Shown here one piece after another: positions 1-9,768 of a stretch of 29,680 nucleotides of DNA. Within the stretch, counting starts at the first letter, position 1. Every line of letters begins with the position of its first letter. The stretch comes from Rickettsiales bacterium. Lineage in GTDB: Bacteria; Pseudomonadota; Alphaproteobacteria; Rickettsiales; UBA8987. The stretch lies in contig JAHDHN010000002.1 in assembly GCA_020631295.1 (NCBI GenBank), positions 12,851-42,530 on the forward strand, written 5' to 3'. Position numbers and translations under genes: made by a program. The notes under the pieces are model-generated. The model worked only from the letters and a program-made list of their open reading frames with translations, did not search any database and was not told the DNA's origin.

Positions 1-3000
1 GACCATTATAGTTATTTTGCAGCTGCAAATCATCACATGAACCACTAGAGGCAACACCAGGGCTAAAGGCTGCGTAATGCCCAGAAGGTAGGTTTGCAGA
101 CCCTTGCTGATATTGACCAAATATCGCTGACAAATCATCTTGCACTTCAACATTTACCAAATCAATGCCGCTATTGTTTTCTATGTCGATAAAGTACAGC
201 ACATAATAGCTACCATCCGCCTGTAAGACTGGCGTTGTAAATGCCCCTGAATCCTGGTGTGTTTTAGATATCAGCACATCACCCGTTGGCGCTGGTGGCA
301 CCGTTATGCTTGCCGTACCTACACCACAGGCTTGTGATGCAAATGGCTCACTGTCACCACATGCATTGACTGTATTACCAATGGTTGTTTGACCTGCTGT
401 TGGTGCAAACACCACCGTGTAGTTTATAGTAATATTTTTACCAACAGTATAAAGGTCGTTCAGCGCCTCACCACTAACGGCACTAAGCTCTGCATCCGTA
501 AGAAGCAACTGCTGCTCAACGTCACCATTATAGCCTGTATTAACAATATTAATTGACTGCTGACCATCATCATCATGGTACGCAGAGAGACTCACCACAT
601 CATACTCACCAGGCTGTAACCCTGATGCAGCAAGCACATTACCAGTAGCGTCCACTGTTACCACAGCATTACCATTATAACTTCCAAACCCAGCAAGTGC
701 GTCTGTTGCAAAAACATCTAGGATTGGCGAAGCCGCCTGATCATCAAATGCTATCTCTACCTCATAGCTCGCAGAATAGATACCATTACCCAGATACACA
801 GCTTCTCCAGCGTTATCTGCGGTTTTTGTTACTATCAACTCGGCTGGGCGTATAAGCGATACAGGCGCTGGACCATCCACACATGTGCGCGGCTCAGTGC
901 CAGGCTCATTGCTACATAACACACATGCCTGAGCAACATTTTGCAGAGTCAAATCTGTTAAGTTTTCTATATAACCCGCTGGTACCAAGAAGGATGTTTG
1001 AACTGTAATGGCATCACCCACTCCCAGCATTGCATCTTCTTCCAATGAAAGAAGGCCAATAGCATCTAAATCAGGAAGTGCATTACCATTATTATCGCCT
1101 GTATAATTATCATTAGCACTAAAGTTTTCTGCCTTAGTATCATTTAGGAAAGAGCCTGCACTATCATCCACAGCAACCTCAACTATCTGTACATCAGCAA
1201 ATGCCACACCTAAGCCAGCACCATCAAACATAGCAGACAAATCATCAGCAAGGGTCAGATTCTCAATTGGGAAAGTACCGTTATTCTGCACCTCAATTGC
1301 ACATGTAACCAAATTATCCCCATTAGACTCCAACGCCACCTGACATGACTTAGAAACATCAAATGTATCATTAACATATGAAACCAGCGGATCCTGAGCT
1401 TGCGCATAGCCAGGCATCGCATCAAAGAGCTGCGTGCTTACTACGTTATTATTTGGATTTGGATCCACATCCACACCATTAAACAGGAGCTGCGCTTCAT
1501 TTGAAAAGTTAGTACTACACACATCTGTTGGCGTAAACTGCACACGGATGGTAGTGGCAAATACTTCACCGTCCAGAATCTCTGTTTGAGACACATCATT
1601 TATTATAGATTGCCCAGCACCATCATAATCTGCGTTCAGCGACGTACCCGTGGCTGTGGTTAAACCGTTAATGCCCGTTGTTACATTATACTGACCTGGT
1701 GCTGCCAAAGTATCTGCCGCACCACCAAAGCCATTAATAATATCAATAATTTCTAGCGTATCTGCTGCCGTTACATCACCACCATTCACCTGCACACCTA
1801 CGTCGTAGGTAATCTCAAATACACCAGGCGACACTTCTGTAGGAGGTGTGGTTGTGCTTACTTGCTTCACCAAACCTACCACAGGATCTGACTCTGGCAC
1901 TTGAATGGTTGTACCCGTATCTCTGCCTTGCGCAGGATCTGTTGCTACATCCAGCACTTGCATAGTACCATCCGTACCCACAATACCCGCTGTTACGGTG
2001 TTGGTAATATTATACTCCTCACCCGCAGCGATGGCTGGATCTTGCGTGAATTGCACAGTCAGATCAATAATACATGCATTGCCAGCAAAGAATGTGCCAG
2101 ACGCTAGATTAATATTCGCATCACCATTATAGCCATTGCTTGCCTGCTGGTTAGAGTTCCACAACAAACCACAGTTATTCACAGCCGGGTCGGATACCAA
2201 TTCATCCACATCATAGGCAGTAATCGCATATAAACCAGGTGCCGTTAAGCTTGCTGCATTTGGCACATAAGCACCAAATGGACCACCCGCCGCTGCAGAA
2301 AGTGCATCAGTCACTGCAAAATCAGGAATATCCACACCACCTATATTACTCACCGTCATAGTGTAGGAAATAGTGTACACACCATTTCCATCCGGCGTTA
2401 TTATATCCGCCGTGTCATGCACCTTTGTTACTTCAACCACCGGGTCCACCGGAAGCTGCACCACAATACCCTCCACAATTGGCGTACCGTCATCCAATGT
2501 AGAAGCATTTGGATCTGAAGGACTATACTGATATGTATTATTGATATTCTGCGTATTATGCTGACCATCTGCATGGTTTACAATAAACAAATTACCATCC
2601 ACATCCACAAGAGACGCATCTGGGATGAAATATACAGTAAATTGCACCTCACACTGCTCGCCTGCAGACATAGAAACACCATCACCACCCAATAATAATG
2701 TATCAGACTGACCATTATACCCAGCATTTAGCGGCAATGTACATTCCGAAGCAGATGTAAGGGTAACATCTTGCACCGTATACTGCCCCTGCGCCGTAAG
2801 CGCATTTACATCAGCTTGATAATTTCCAAAACCCGCAGCAGCCAAGTCATCATTAACTGTTACGTTATTAATCGACTGCACCGTCAAATCAGGATAACTT
2901 AGAGATACCGTGTAATTAACCTCGTAAATACCCGCATCTTCATCGTATGGCGTAATGATAACATCCTGCCCAATAGCATGCGACTTTGTTAATGTAGGGT

Positions 3001-4906
3001 TGACATAACCCACCAAAGGAAACTCTACAAACCCAATCGTTGCGTCATCTTCAAGCGCTACACCCTGATAATAATCAGGGAACTTCCCACCACCATCTAC
3101 TAAATATTGCAGGTTAGCAGACGCAGTATTGGTTGCCTGCCAATCCGATGCCTGGAGCTGCGCCATTTGATCTGGAGACACCCAGAAATTCACCTGCACC
3201 GTTACAATCACGATTTCGTTATTATCCAGTGCAGCAAGCGTATACACCACATCATCAGAATCATTACCTTGGAAAGTTGTGTTAATTACAACATCATCAC
3301 TATTGTCACCACCTGCAGCATTACTAGACGTAACTCCAATAGCGCCAATAGAATAGCTCGGCTGCGTCAAGCCATCAAACCAACCAGGGCCGCCAGACAC
3401 ATATTGACCAAACAAATCATCAAGGTCGCTATCCGTTACAGTAATATTCTCCAATGTAATACCAGAAGTATTTATCAAGGTCAGATCATAATCAATCTGA
3501 TAATAATCTACAGCAGCGTCACCATCAGCATTTGTTACAGCCTGGAAGCCAGACACTTCCTTGCCAAAATTACCATATTGACTTACATCAAACTCCACAA
3601 CATCCGTTGGAGCCACCACAGGATCGGGCGAATTACCGACATAGCCATACACTTTCACAGTATTTTGGTAGTCAACGTCGTATTGGAGCACACTGCCTTG
3701 AGCAAAGGACATATTCACCACTATGTTCAGCACAAATGAATCACCACTGGCCAATGTACCGCCAGGTTGCAGTACATTTGTTTCCGCTATAGATGTGCCA
3801 TAATTAGGGTTAATCTGAATATTGGAATCTGTAGAAAGTGACGTAAACCCGCCAAAGGTTATGTTATCCACACTATAATCTGTACCCAAACCAGCACCGG
3901 TAGAGTCACCAAACGCTTGAGGCAAGCTATCTAACACCTCAAAATTATCCATCTCCATTAAACCATCATTAGATACGGAAATACTAAATGTGATTTGATA
4001 CTGATCATCCGCCACCTGCACAGGCTGGCCGGCTATTTTATTCACAGACACATCGTATATATCATCTAAGATAAATGTGTTTGTATTGCCAATAATGCTG
4101 TTTTGACCATCATCACAGGTTAGGCTGTATGAAATACCAACCTCACCCCCCTGCTCACCACCGCCAGCACCAAGTCCACCACCACCTGCAGCAAAACATT
4201 GGTCCTGATTAACATCACCGCAAGAACACGCACCATATTCAATATCTATTGCATCAGGGTTATTTATTTTTGCACACACACCAAAATTAATCACAAGCTC
4301 ACCATCCGACGTGAACTCAGTATTTACATCTGGCTCCCAACCCAGCATAAATAAATAATCAATATCACCCGCAGAGTTGTTACTTGCCACCCCAGCCGGC
4401 GAAGAAATTTCTACATGCTCATTACCAGAATACACTTGATCGCTACCAATATACTGGGTGTTATCCGCCATAGCCGCAGGAGAAGCTATTGTAACACCAG
4501 AAACACCTGTGGTTAATGTACTACTAATACCCGGATACATTACCCAGGAATACACATTCTCAGCACCAGAATAGGCTGCAACATCACCACAAGAAGGCAA
4601 AAACTTGCCGTAACCCACAGTATCAACATTCGCATCACCGGACCAGCCATCACCCACACGAAGCATAACAGATGGCAACCATAGCTCTGTTACATTTGCA
4701 GGGATATTATTTCCATATTCAACCGTAGCCGTATGGAATACGTTAATAACATTATCATTGGGATAATCATTGCTGACTTCAATATTATTGACGCTAATAT
4801 TCATATCTAAGTCATAATACGCAGATGCGAAGGAACATACGCTCAATACAAAGAGCACAGCCCATTTTTTCAACGCCTGCAGTCGCAATATCATGTTGTT
4901 TTTCAT
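1..4906 (-). CDS. Giant secreted DUF11-like tandem-repeat protein, 3' end beyond window
   Basis: The frame is open from an ATG at 4906 to the left edge, giving at least 1635 residues with no stop. The start follows a good Shine-Dalgarno (AGGAAGAG, 5 bases upstream). The N-terminus is a signal peptide: lysines at 13-14, a hydrophobic core, and a likely cut after A29 (CSFASA). The mature part has no transmembrane segment. It is acidic, Asn/Asp/Gly/Thr-rich, and has a Cys- and Gly-rich patch near residues 215-250. The rest is a chain of beta-rich units resembling conserved-repeat (DUF11/COG1361-type) domains. Many carry an anchor such as GYNGD, NYTGD, DYDG or NYNG, spaced 505-590 bases apart. 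The 1494-residue protein at 9765-14249 uses the same anchor, so the two are probably paralogues. It is probably an exported surface or adhesin-like protein. The C-terminal anchoring region is not visible, so the attachment mode is unknown. Confidence 0.9.
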   Translation of the reverse strand, partial: MKNNMILRLQALKKWAVLFVLSVCSFASAYYDLDMNISVNNIEVSNDYPNDNVINVFHTATVEYGNNIPANVTELWLPSVMLRVGDGWSGDANVDTVGYGKFLPSCGDVAAYSGAENVYSWVMYPGISSTLTTGVSGVTIASPAAMADNTQYIGSDQVYSGNEHVEISSPAGVASNNSAGDIDYLFMLGWEPDVNTEFTSDGELVINFGVCAKINNPDAIDIEYGACSCGDVNQDQCFAAGGGGLGAGGGEQGGEVGISYSLTCDDGQNSIIGNTNTFILDDIYDVSVNKIAGQPVQVADDQYQITFSISVSNDGLMEMDNFEVLDSLPQAFGDSTGAGLGTDYSVDNITFGGFTSLSTDSNIQINPNYGTSIAETNVLQPGGTLASGDSFVLNIVVNMSFAQGSVLQYDVDYQNTVKVYGYVGNSPDPVVAPTDVVEFDVSQYGNFGKEVSGFQAVTNADGDAAVDYYQIDYDLTLINTSGITLENITVTDSDLDDLFGQYVSGGPGWFDGLTQPSYSIGAIGVTSSNAAGGDNSDDVVINTTFQGNDSDDVVYTLAALDNNEIVIVTVQVNFWVSPDQMAQLQASDWQATNTASANLQYLVDGGGKFPDYYQGVALEDDATIGFVEFPLVGYVNPTLTKSHAIGQDVIITPYDEDAGIYEVNYTVSLSYPDLTVQSINNVTVNDDLAAAGFGNYQADVNALTAQGQYTVQDVTLTSASECTLPLNAGYNGQSDTLLLGGDGVSMSAGEQCEVQFTVYFIPDASLVDVDGNLFIVNHADGQHNTQNINNTYQYSPSDPNASTLDDGTPIVEGIVVQLPVDPVVEVTKVHDTADIITPDGNGVYTISYTMTVSNIGGVDIPDFAVTDALSAAAGGPFGAYVPNAASLTAPGLYAITAYDVDELVSDPAVNNCGLLWNSNQQASNGYNGDANINLASGTFFAGNACIIDLTVQFTQDPAIAAGEEYNITNTVTAGIVGTDGTMQVLDVATDPAQGRDTGTTIQVPESDPVVGLVKQVSTTTPPTEVSPGVFEITYDVGVQVNGGDVTAADTLEIIDIINGFGGAADTLAAPGQYNVTTGINGLTTATGTSLNADYDGAGQSIINDVSQTEILDGEVFATTIRVQFTPTDVCSTNFSNEAQLLFNGVDVDPNPNNNVVSTQLFDAMPGYAQAQDPLVSYVNDTFDVSKSCQVALESNGDNLVTCAIEVQNNGTFPIENLTLADDLSAMFDGAGLGVAFADVQIVEVAVDDSAGSFLNDTKAENFSANDNYTGDNNGNALPDLDAIGLLSLEEDAMLGVGDAITVQTSFLVPAGYIENLTDLTLQNVAQACVLCSNEPGTEPRTCVDGPAPVSLIRPAELIVTKTADNAGEAVYLGNGIYSASYEVEIAFDDQAASPILDVFATDALAGFGSYNGNAVVTVDATGNVLAASGLQPGEYDVVSLSAYHDDDGQQSINIVNTGYNGDVEQQLLLTDAELSAVSGEALNDLYTVGKNITINYTVVFAPTAGQTTIGNTVNACGDSEPFASQACGVGTASITVPPAPTGDVLISKTHQDSGAFTTPVLQADGSYYVLYFIDIENNSGIDLVNVEVQDDLSAIFGQYQQGSANLPSGHYAAFSPGVASSGSCDDLQLQNNYNG

Positions 4907-5050
4907 AGTTTCTCTTCCTAATTCTTCCCTAAACACCCTATCAACCCAGTATTACAGTTGCGTTACAACCCACCTGTATAGATGAATGGTAACAACAAAT
5001 AGTTAAGATTCAGTTAACTTAATGTACCAATATCACATTTTCTCCTGGGA

Positions 5051-5090
5051 TAAAAAGAATTAATTTTAACAATATTAAGTAAAATTAATT
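5051..5090 (-). terminator. AT-rich hairpin with T-run, possible end of the envelope operon
   Basis: A perfect 11-bp inverted repeat (5058-5068 with 5080-5090, 11-base loop) lies just beyond the stop of the epsilon-like gene. Read on the minus strand it is followed by CTTTTTA. The stem is entirely A/T, so it would be a weak intrinsic terminator, but its placement fits. It would separate the 14249-to-5108 run from the giant repeat gene at 4906, which would then need its own promoter in 4907-5050. I could not identify a convincing one there. Confidence 0.45.
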
Positions 5091-5107
5091 AAATAAAGTT
5101 ACGTTTT

Positions 5108-5356
5108 CTAACTGGTGGATAAAAGCACCGTGCAAGATGCACCATCCACCTCAACAAAACCACCTGATACCTCATAAGAGTCGGACACAATATTGCCATT
5201 ATATACAGAAATAGTGCCAGGCCGCAGCGTGGACACAGTTGGCGCATGCAAATCCAGCACACCAAAATCCCCTTCAACACCCGGCACAACCACCTGCGTT
5301 GCCTGCAATGATGCAATTTTTTTCTCAGGAGACACAATATCTACAGTAATTGTCAT
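5108..5356 (-). CDS. atpC: Stand-alone ATP synthase epsilon-like subunit, beta-domain only
   Basis: An 82-residue protein that matches the N-terminal beta-sandwich of the F1 epsilon subunit along its whole length. Landmarks are VSPEKKIASLQATQVVVPG near the start, EGDFGVLDLHAPTV (the EGELGIYPGHAP block of E. coli), LRPGTISVY, and SGGFVEV near the end. It stops where the C-terminal helical hairpin of a usual 130-140-residue epsilon would begin, and no other frame downstream restores that hairpin. Epsilon subunits lacking the hairpin exist in some bacteria, so the protein may still join gamma to the c-ring without inhibiting ATP hydrolysis. The start is supported by AGG five bases upstream. No other atp gene is in the window; the neighbours encode envelope proteins. 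It could be the organism's only epsilon, displaced from the atp operon, or a second divergent copy. Confidence 0.75.
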   Translation of the reverse strand: MTITVDIVSPEKKIASLQATQVVVPGVEGDFGVLDLHAPTVSTLRPGTISVYNGNIVSDSYEVSGGFVEVDGASCTVLLSTS

Positions 5357-5459
5357 ACTTACCTATATAATTAATTAAGTTGAGCGCCTTCTACACAAAA
5401 ACAGCCTGAATGCAAGTTTTATAAATAGACATCAACATCATAGGCCTGTTTAACAATGT

Positions 5460-6164
5460 CTAATTACATGGGACATCACGCAAAATTTGGATCTCCACGC
5501 GACGGTTGGCCTGGTTGCGGAATTGATCCCCACCCTGCACCACATTTACATGTTCACCATGGAAACTTGCTGTCATTTCACCTTCTGCCACACCCTTAGC
5601 CATCAACGCCTTACCCACTGTGGTCACACGATTATAGGATAAAGTGATATTATACGCATCAGTTCCCATTGTATCTGTATGCCCTGCTAGATTAATATGC
5701 GTACCAGGGTTAGCCGTGAAATAGCTATATGCATCTTGCACTTCTTGCTTGGCTTTGGCTGTTAAGTAATATTTATCAAACGGAAAATGGATGATGAAAT
5801 TAGACACCATATCAGGCGGGCAATGGTCCAATTGCAATGTCACGGTTTCTGGCTCTTTCACGACCAACTTGCCTTCTTTGAAATAGGCCTTCAAACGAAA
5901 CCCTGAGGTTACTTGGTTTTCCTGCTTCAATTCCATAGCCTCTTGTGCCAGCAGTGCCTCTTTATATTTTTTCAACGGATCTGACTGCAATTTTTTAAGC
6001 TTGGGAATATTTCCGTCATTCACCTTATAATATTGTGATGCCTTGTCTCGTCCCAAATGCTCTGAGTAATTATGTAAATCTGCTGTATTATCCGCATTTT
6101 GCGCCACGACAACAACAGGAACCAGTAACAGAAATACAGTATGTAAATATCTTAGATATGTCAT
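5460..6164 (-). CDS. OmpA-family peptidoglycan-binding protein
   Basis: A 234-residue exported protein. Residues 1-21 form a signal peptide (hydrophobic FLLLVPVVVVA). A charged, probably helical linker follows to about residue 110, then an OmpA C-terminal domain at about 122-229. The domain shows HFPFDKYYL, LAGHTDTMGTDAYNITLSY and the closing NQANRRVEIQI. D164 and R179 sit 15 residues apart, as do the two diaminopimelate-binding residues of OmpA, so peptidoglycan binding should be intact. There is no N-terminal beta-barrel and no lipobox, so it is probably a soluble periplasmic anchor or adaptor. It begins one base after the stop of the 1200-residue barrel protein, which indicates co-transcription. 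A role linking that barrel or the secreted repeat proteins to the cell wall is inferred from context. Confidence 0.9.
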   Translation of the reverse strand: MTYLRYLHTVFLLLVPVVVVAQNADNTADLHNYSEHLGRDKASQYYKVNDGNIPKLKKLQSDPLKKYKEALLAQEAMELKQENQVTSGFRLKAYFKEGKLVVKEPETVTLQLDHCPPDMVSNFIIHFPFDKYYLTAKAKQEVQDAYSYFTANPGTHINLAGHTDTMGTDAYNITLSYNRVTTVGKALMAKGVAEGEMTASFHGEHVNVVQGGDQFRNQANRRVEIQILRDVPCN

Positions 6165-6165
6165 A

Positions 6166-9100
6166 TTAGAACCTCAAAACAACATTCGTGAAAAACCCTT
6201 GATTGCTACGGTCAATATCAAACAGGTCATTATCAAACTCACTGAAATTATAGCCGACACCCACTTTCAGATTATCGCCCACATGCCTATATACAGACAC
6301 AAGTGGCCCGTGATGTATTTCATCTTGCTCCTCTAGTGCCATAGCGCGATATTCCACCAACGCATCCCACTCATGCACCATGTGCCAATCTACACCCACA
6401 ACACCAAGATGCACCGTGGATGTTTGCCAATCTTCCGACACTCGGCTGCTGGTAATCTCACCAAATTTTAGGCCGTATTTTGCGCCTAAAGTGAGCATCT
6501 CATTCAGCGCTATATCTGCATCTGCTGAGAGCAAGTGGCTGCGCTGCTTATAATCAATAGATGGCGATACTTCATTACCTGCAGCCTGGCCTGCGCTTGG
6601 CACATCATATAAGAATGAATATTGGAACAGCGCATTCACACGATTATGATCCACCGGGCGGTAGGCAAAGCCCAATCCACCCTCCATAAAACGTGCGTCA
6701 AAAAACTCACCGGTGCCATCATCGGATGTTGCGATATTAAATTTACCCTGCACACGCCAATCCGGATTCATTTTTGTATAGGCACGCAGGCGCGCTAGGA
6801 ATGTGTTGCGGTCATTACCGCTGCTATTTTCATCCCACAACCCTTCTAAGGATACTGAAAAAGCACTATCGCCGTTTTTATACCCACCGGTTAGGCTAGC
6901 ACTGGTACGCTCTGTGTTCGTTTCTTCAATATTGGAATGCTCTAGCGAACCACCTAATGTTACCTGGCGTATCGGCGTAAAATCCACACCATATGCATGG
7001 GTAAGACCTGCAATACCATCACCTATATTATGATCAATACGCTCCTCACCATAGGCACTCCAATTATCATTATAACGTGTGCGACCACCCACTACAAAAC
7101 GCCCATCCGTATCATTAAGCGCAGATAAGGTGCCGGTACCCACAGTCGTACGGTCTGTTAGCTCATAACCTAAATAATAGCTGGTATCGTCATCATAGGC
7201 ATAATCCGCCTTCACACGTGCACCCATGCCCAACTCACCGTCAGACACTTCACCACCTAAGGTTAATTTCTCACTGATTTTAGCCGATCCGCCTACACCT
7301 ATACGATCATTTTCTTGATAGGACCCATCATGCGATACCGTAGTCTGACCAAATAACTTGGCACTGTACGTTGCATTACGCCAGCCCAACTCACCACCAA
7401 CATCATGGCGAGAGCCAGCATTATTGCTATTATATCCCCATCCATAGCCCACATGCACACCATTGCCTACATTATGGGTTACATCCACATTGGCATCCTC
7501 ACCGTCATTATCACCAAAGCTCCGCGCATCATATTTACCGCTTACATTCGTGTAGCTATTTGGCTCTGCAGAAAAAGAGACACCATATTGCTGCGTATCT
7601 GCAGCAGTGGATTGAATACTGCCATTCCCGCTAAACCCAGCTTCACTTTCTTGATAATAACCAGCCACAGAGGCTTCTATTGCCTCAATACCCACATCTT
7701 TCGCATCCACAGCCGCTTCTACACGCCATGCCTCACCCTCATCACCGGCCTTGGTAGTATTTGCAAACGTAAAGCCCGCATCATAAGAAGTTGTCTCACT
7801 GATACCATTACCCTCACTCTGCATCCCCTCTAACTTTAGGTATGTGGACGGCGTATAACGCAGTGTAATATCTCCGCCGTAAAGCTCACTCTCTAGGCCT
7901 GTTGCATTGTCTTTCAAACCAGTAACACCCAATCGCACATGGTCATTCACCCAGCCTGCTACACGTCCACCGTAATAATAATCATCCAGCTCCGTCAGTG
8001 GCGGCACATATTCATAATTCACCACCAAAAATACAGGATCACCTGGCTGAATATTGCTCTGCACCAAAAAATCATCATCTGCAGCAGAAGAAAGCGGATG
8101 ACTTAACAAGATCCGACCCTGCAGGTAATTCACATCATAATCTTCACCGTAACTCAGCGTTCTTGTCGATTTCACAATACCGCTATGCTTATCGCGCACT
8201 TCCACACGAATTTGTTCACTGCCAATCGTCACATCTTGGCGCTGCAGATAATATAGAGAGCCACCTGTAGCCAAGAAATTATCCTCACGCACAATGGTCT
8301 CTGGGCTGGTAGCGAAGGCAGTGGCCTGCAAGCGCTGCTCACCATGAGAAGTCGGCACACCAGATACCCACTCACCCTTTGCACCATAAAGCGAGCGATC
8401 CAAGCGGCCTAATGTATTATCCGAAAGCGACACGCGGTAATTACCCCACATTAGCTGCTTCTTGTCTTTTTCTACACGCGCAAAAAACTTACCCTGCGTA
8501 GGAGCTAGTTCTGTGATAGTAGAATCATCACCATAGACAGAATAATGACGCTCTGGATCCAAGCGGCGCAAGAAGGCACGCGGATTCTTTTCATCCAGAT
8601 TCTCCAGCACTTCTTCAATATCTTCTTCACCCGTATCCAACATCGCCTGAAGCTTCCAACCACCCGAAAGCTTTCCTTCTACATGCCCGGCCACACGCCC
8701 TTGCGCATAGATATCTTCATCAAATCGCTCTTCACGGTCTGATGTTAGAGGAATATCGCCATCATAAATGGTCTTACCCACCGTCAAATCTGCCACAGCA
8801 ACATAAAACCAATCATTCGTTTTGGAATATACACGGCGCTGCACCTCAATGGCATATTGTGCAGGGCTCAGCTCCTCTGCAATAGACATGGCCGCATTAC
8901 CGTCATCTGTTAAACCGACCGTGATGTTATGTGAGCCGTCCGGCACAATTTCTTCAGCAACAAAATTGCCCTCACGGTCAACAGGCGCCAATTTACCCAT
9001 CACATACACACCCACACCTTCTGGCACTTCAATGCCGGATACGGTGGCTGTACCGCCATCAATAGCAATATTTTGCTTGGCGATATGGTTTCGGCCATAA

Positions 9101-9768
9101 CCTGAGAGTAATTGCTCTTTTACATCTTCATCTGTAATGAGTGCTTTGTGGTAGGCCCGGTCAATATTGAGCTTCTTAGGGCGCGTCTCATCAAAAAGCT
9201 TTCCTTCCCTGTCATACACACGCAATACATAAGAAAAGTCCACAGGCGCATCACCTTTTACACCGGCACTGTCTGTGGACCGCGTATCATATGCCTCAAG
9301 TAACTGCTCTGCTTCTAATATAGCTACACGATCCATTTCACTGAATGACACAACTGCAAGCGGCTCATTCAGTGCCGAATCACCATGCGAAAAAATACGA
9401 ATTTCCGGCTGACTGATCCATGCGCTGTAATTCCAGTACGGTGCAAAAAGAATCTGTCCATCTTGATTGCGCGCAGCATTTATATTCAACACCGGCTTTG
9501 CATGCAAATTATCGTAGGCCACTTGCAAATCCATAGCATCCAGCGCCACATCCACACGGCGCATTTCATCTTCCTGACGTGCCGGCTGCTCATAGAGCGA
9601 CACACCATCCACATACAGACCAAGCCCCTCTAGCGGCACCAAGTCAGACGGCTCATGCACACCAGGCACTGCCTGCTCGGCGTTAACAGGCACAGCAGAA
9701 TTTGCATACAAAACTCCTGCACCACCCAACACATATGTACTTATTGCAAAAAGAAAACGATAGATCAT
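6166..9768 (-). CDS. Large outer-membrane beta-barrel protein of the DUF11-associated type
   Basis: A 1200-residue protein with a signal peptide (MIYRFLFAISTYVLGGAGVLYA) and a C-terminus ending in VVLRF, the aromatic end expected of a protein inserted by the BAM complex. Residues up to about 560 look like periplasmic or plug-like beta domains. They contain the block YSVYGDDST (around 411) and, near 540-556, YGEDYDVNYLQGRILL, which I associate with outer-membrane proteins encoded beside DUF11 proteins in Proteobacteria (from memory, not searched). From about 590 to the end, alternating polar/hydrophobic strands with many Y, G, D and N residues suggest a large barrel. Its ATG overlaps the stop of the 1494-residue secreted protein (ATGA), and the OmpA-type gene follows after one base. 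It may export or display the DUF11 protein, which the sequence alone cannot prove. No TonB-box or POTRA motif was recognised. Confidence 0.85.
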   Translation of the reverse strand: MIYRFLFAISTYVLGGAGVLYANSAVPVNAEQAVPGVHEPSDLVPLEGLGLYVDGVSLYEQPARQEDEMRRVDVALDAMDLQVAYDNLHAKPVLNINAARNQDGQILFAPYWNYSAWISQPEIRIFSHGDSALNEPLAVVSFSEMDRVAILEAEQLLEAYDTRSTDSAGVKGDAPVDFSYVLRVYDREGKLFDETRPKKLNIDRAYHKALITDEDVKEQLLSGYGRNHIAKQNIAIDGGTATVSGIEVPEGVGVYVMGKLAPVDREGNFVAEEIVPDGSHNITVGLTDDGNAAMSIAEELSPAQYAIEVQRRVYSKTNDWFYVAVADLTVGKTIYDGDIPLTSDREERFDEDIYAQGRVAGHVEGKLSGGWKLQAMLDTGEEDIEEVLENLDEKNPRAFLRRLDPERHYSVYGDDSTITELAPTQGKFFARVEKDKKQLMWGNYRVSLSDNTLGRLDRSLYGAKGEWVSGVPTSHGEQRLQATAFATSPETIVREDNFLATGGSLYYLQRQDVTIGSEQIRVEVRDKHSGIVKSTRTLSYGEDYDVNYLQGRILLSHPLSSAADDDFLVQSNIQPGDPVFLVVNYEYVPPLTELDDYYYGGRVAGWVNDHVRLGVTGLKDNATGLESELYGGDITLRYTPSTYLKLEGMQSEGNGISETTSYDAGFTFANTTKAGDEGEAWRVEAAVDAKDVGIEAIEASVAGYYQESEAGFSGNGSIQSTAADTQQYGVSFSAEPNSYTNVSGKYDARSFGDNDGEDANVDVTHNVGNGVHVGYGWGYNSNNAGSRHDVGGELGWRNATYSAKLFGQTTVSHDGSYQENDRIGVGGSAKISEKLTLGGEVSDGELGMGARVKADYAYDDDTSYYLGYELTDRTTVGTGTLSALNDTDGRFVVGGRTRYNDNWSAYGEERIDHNIGDGIAGLTHAYGVDFTPIRQVTLGGSLEHSNIEETNTERTSASLTGGYKNGDSAFSVSLEGLWDENSSGNDRNTFLARLRAYTKMNPDWRVQGKFNIATSDDGTGEFFDARFMEGGLGFAYRPVDHNRVNALFQYSFLYDVPSAGQAAGNEVSPSIDYKQRSHLLSADADIALNEMLTLGAKYGLKFGEITSSRVSEDWQTSTVHLGVVGVDWHMVHEWDALVEYRAMALEEQDEIHHGPLVSVYRHVGDNLKVGVGYNFSEFDNDLFDIDRSNQGFFTNVVLRF

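Noticed and set aside
3107..3739. 210-codon open frame on the plus strand
   Set aside because: It lies wholly inside the giant minus-strand repeat gene, has low-complexity Ile/His/Arg composition and no recognisable domain; it is an antisense shadow.
1..4906. Periodic motifs as a CRISPR or DNA-level tandem repeat
   Set aside because: The recurrence is at protein level with diverged nucleotides and a 505-590-base period; there are no short identical repeats with spacers.
5089..5337. Second 82-codon minus-strand frame overlapping the epsilon-like gene
   Set aside because: The other frame matches the epsilon family over its whole length; this one is Leu/Cys/Arg-rich and matches nothing.
7405..7833. 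142-codon plus-strand frame (and the similar one at 10050-10526)
   Set aside because: Both are antisense to the barrel and DUF11 genes, with no family resemblance or Shine-Dalgarno; they result from the base composition of the real genes.
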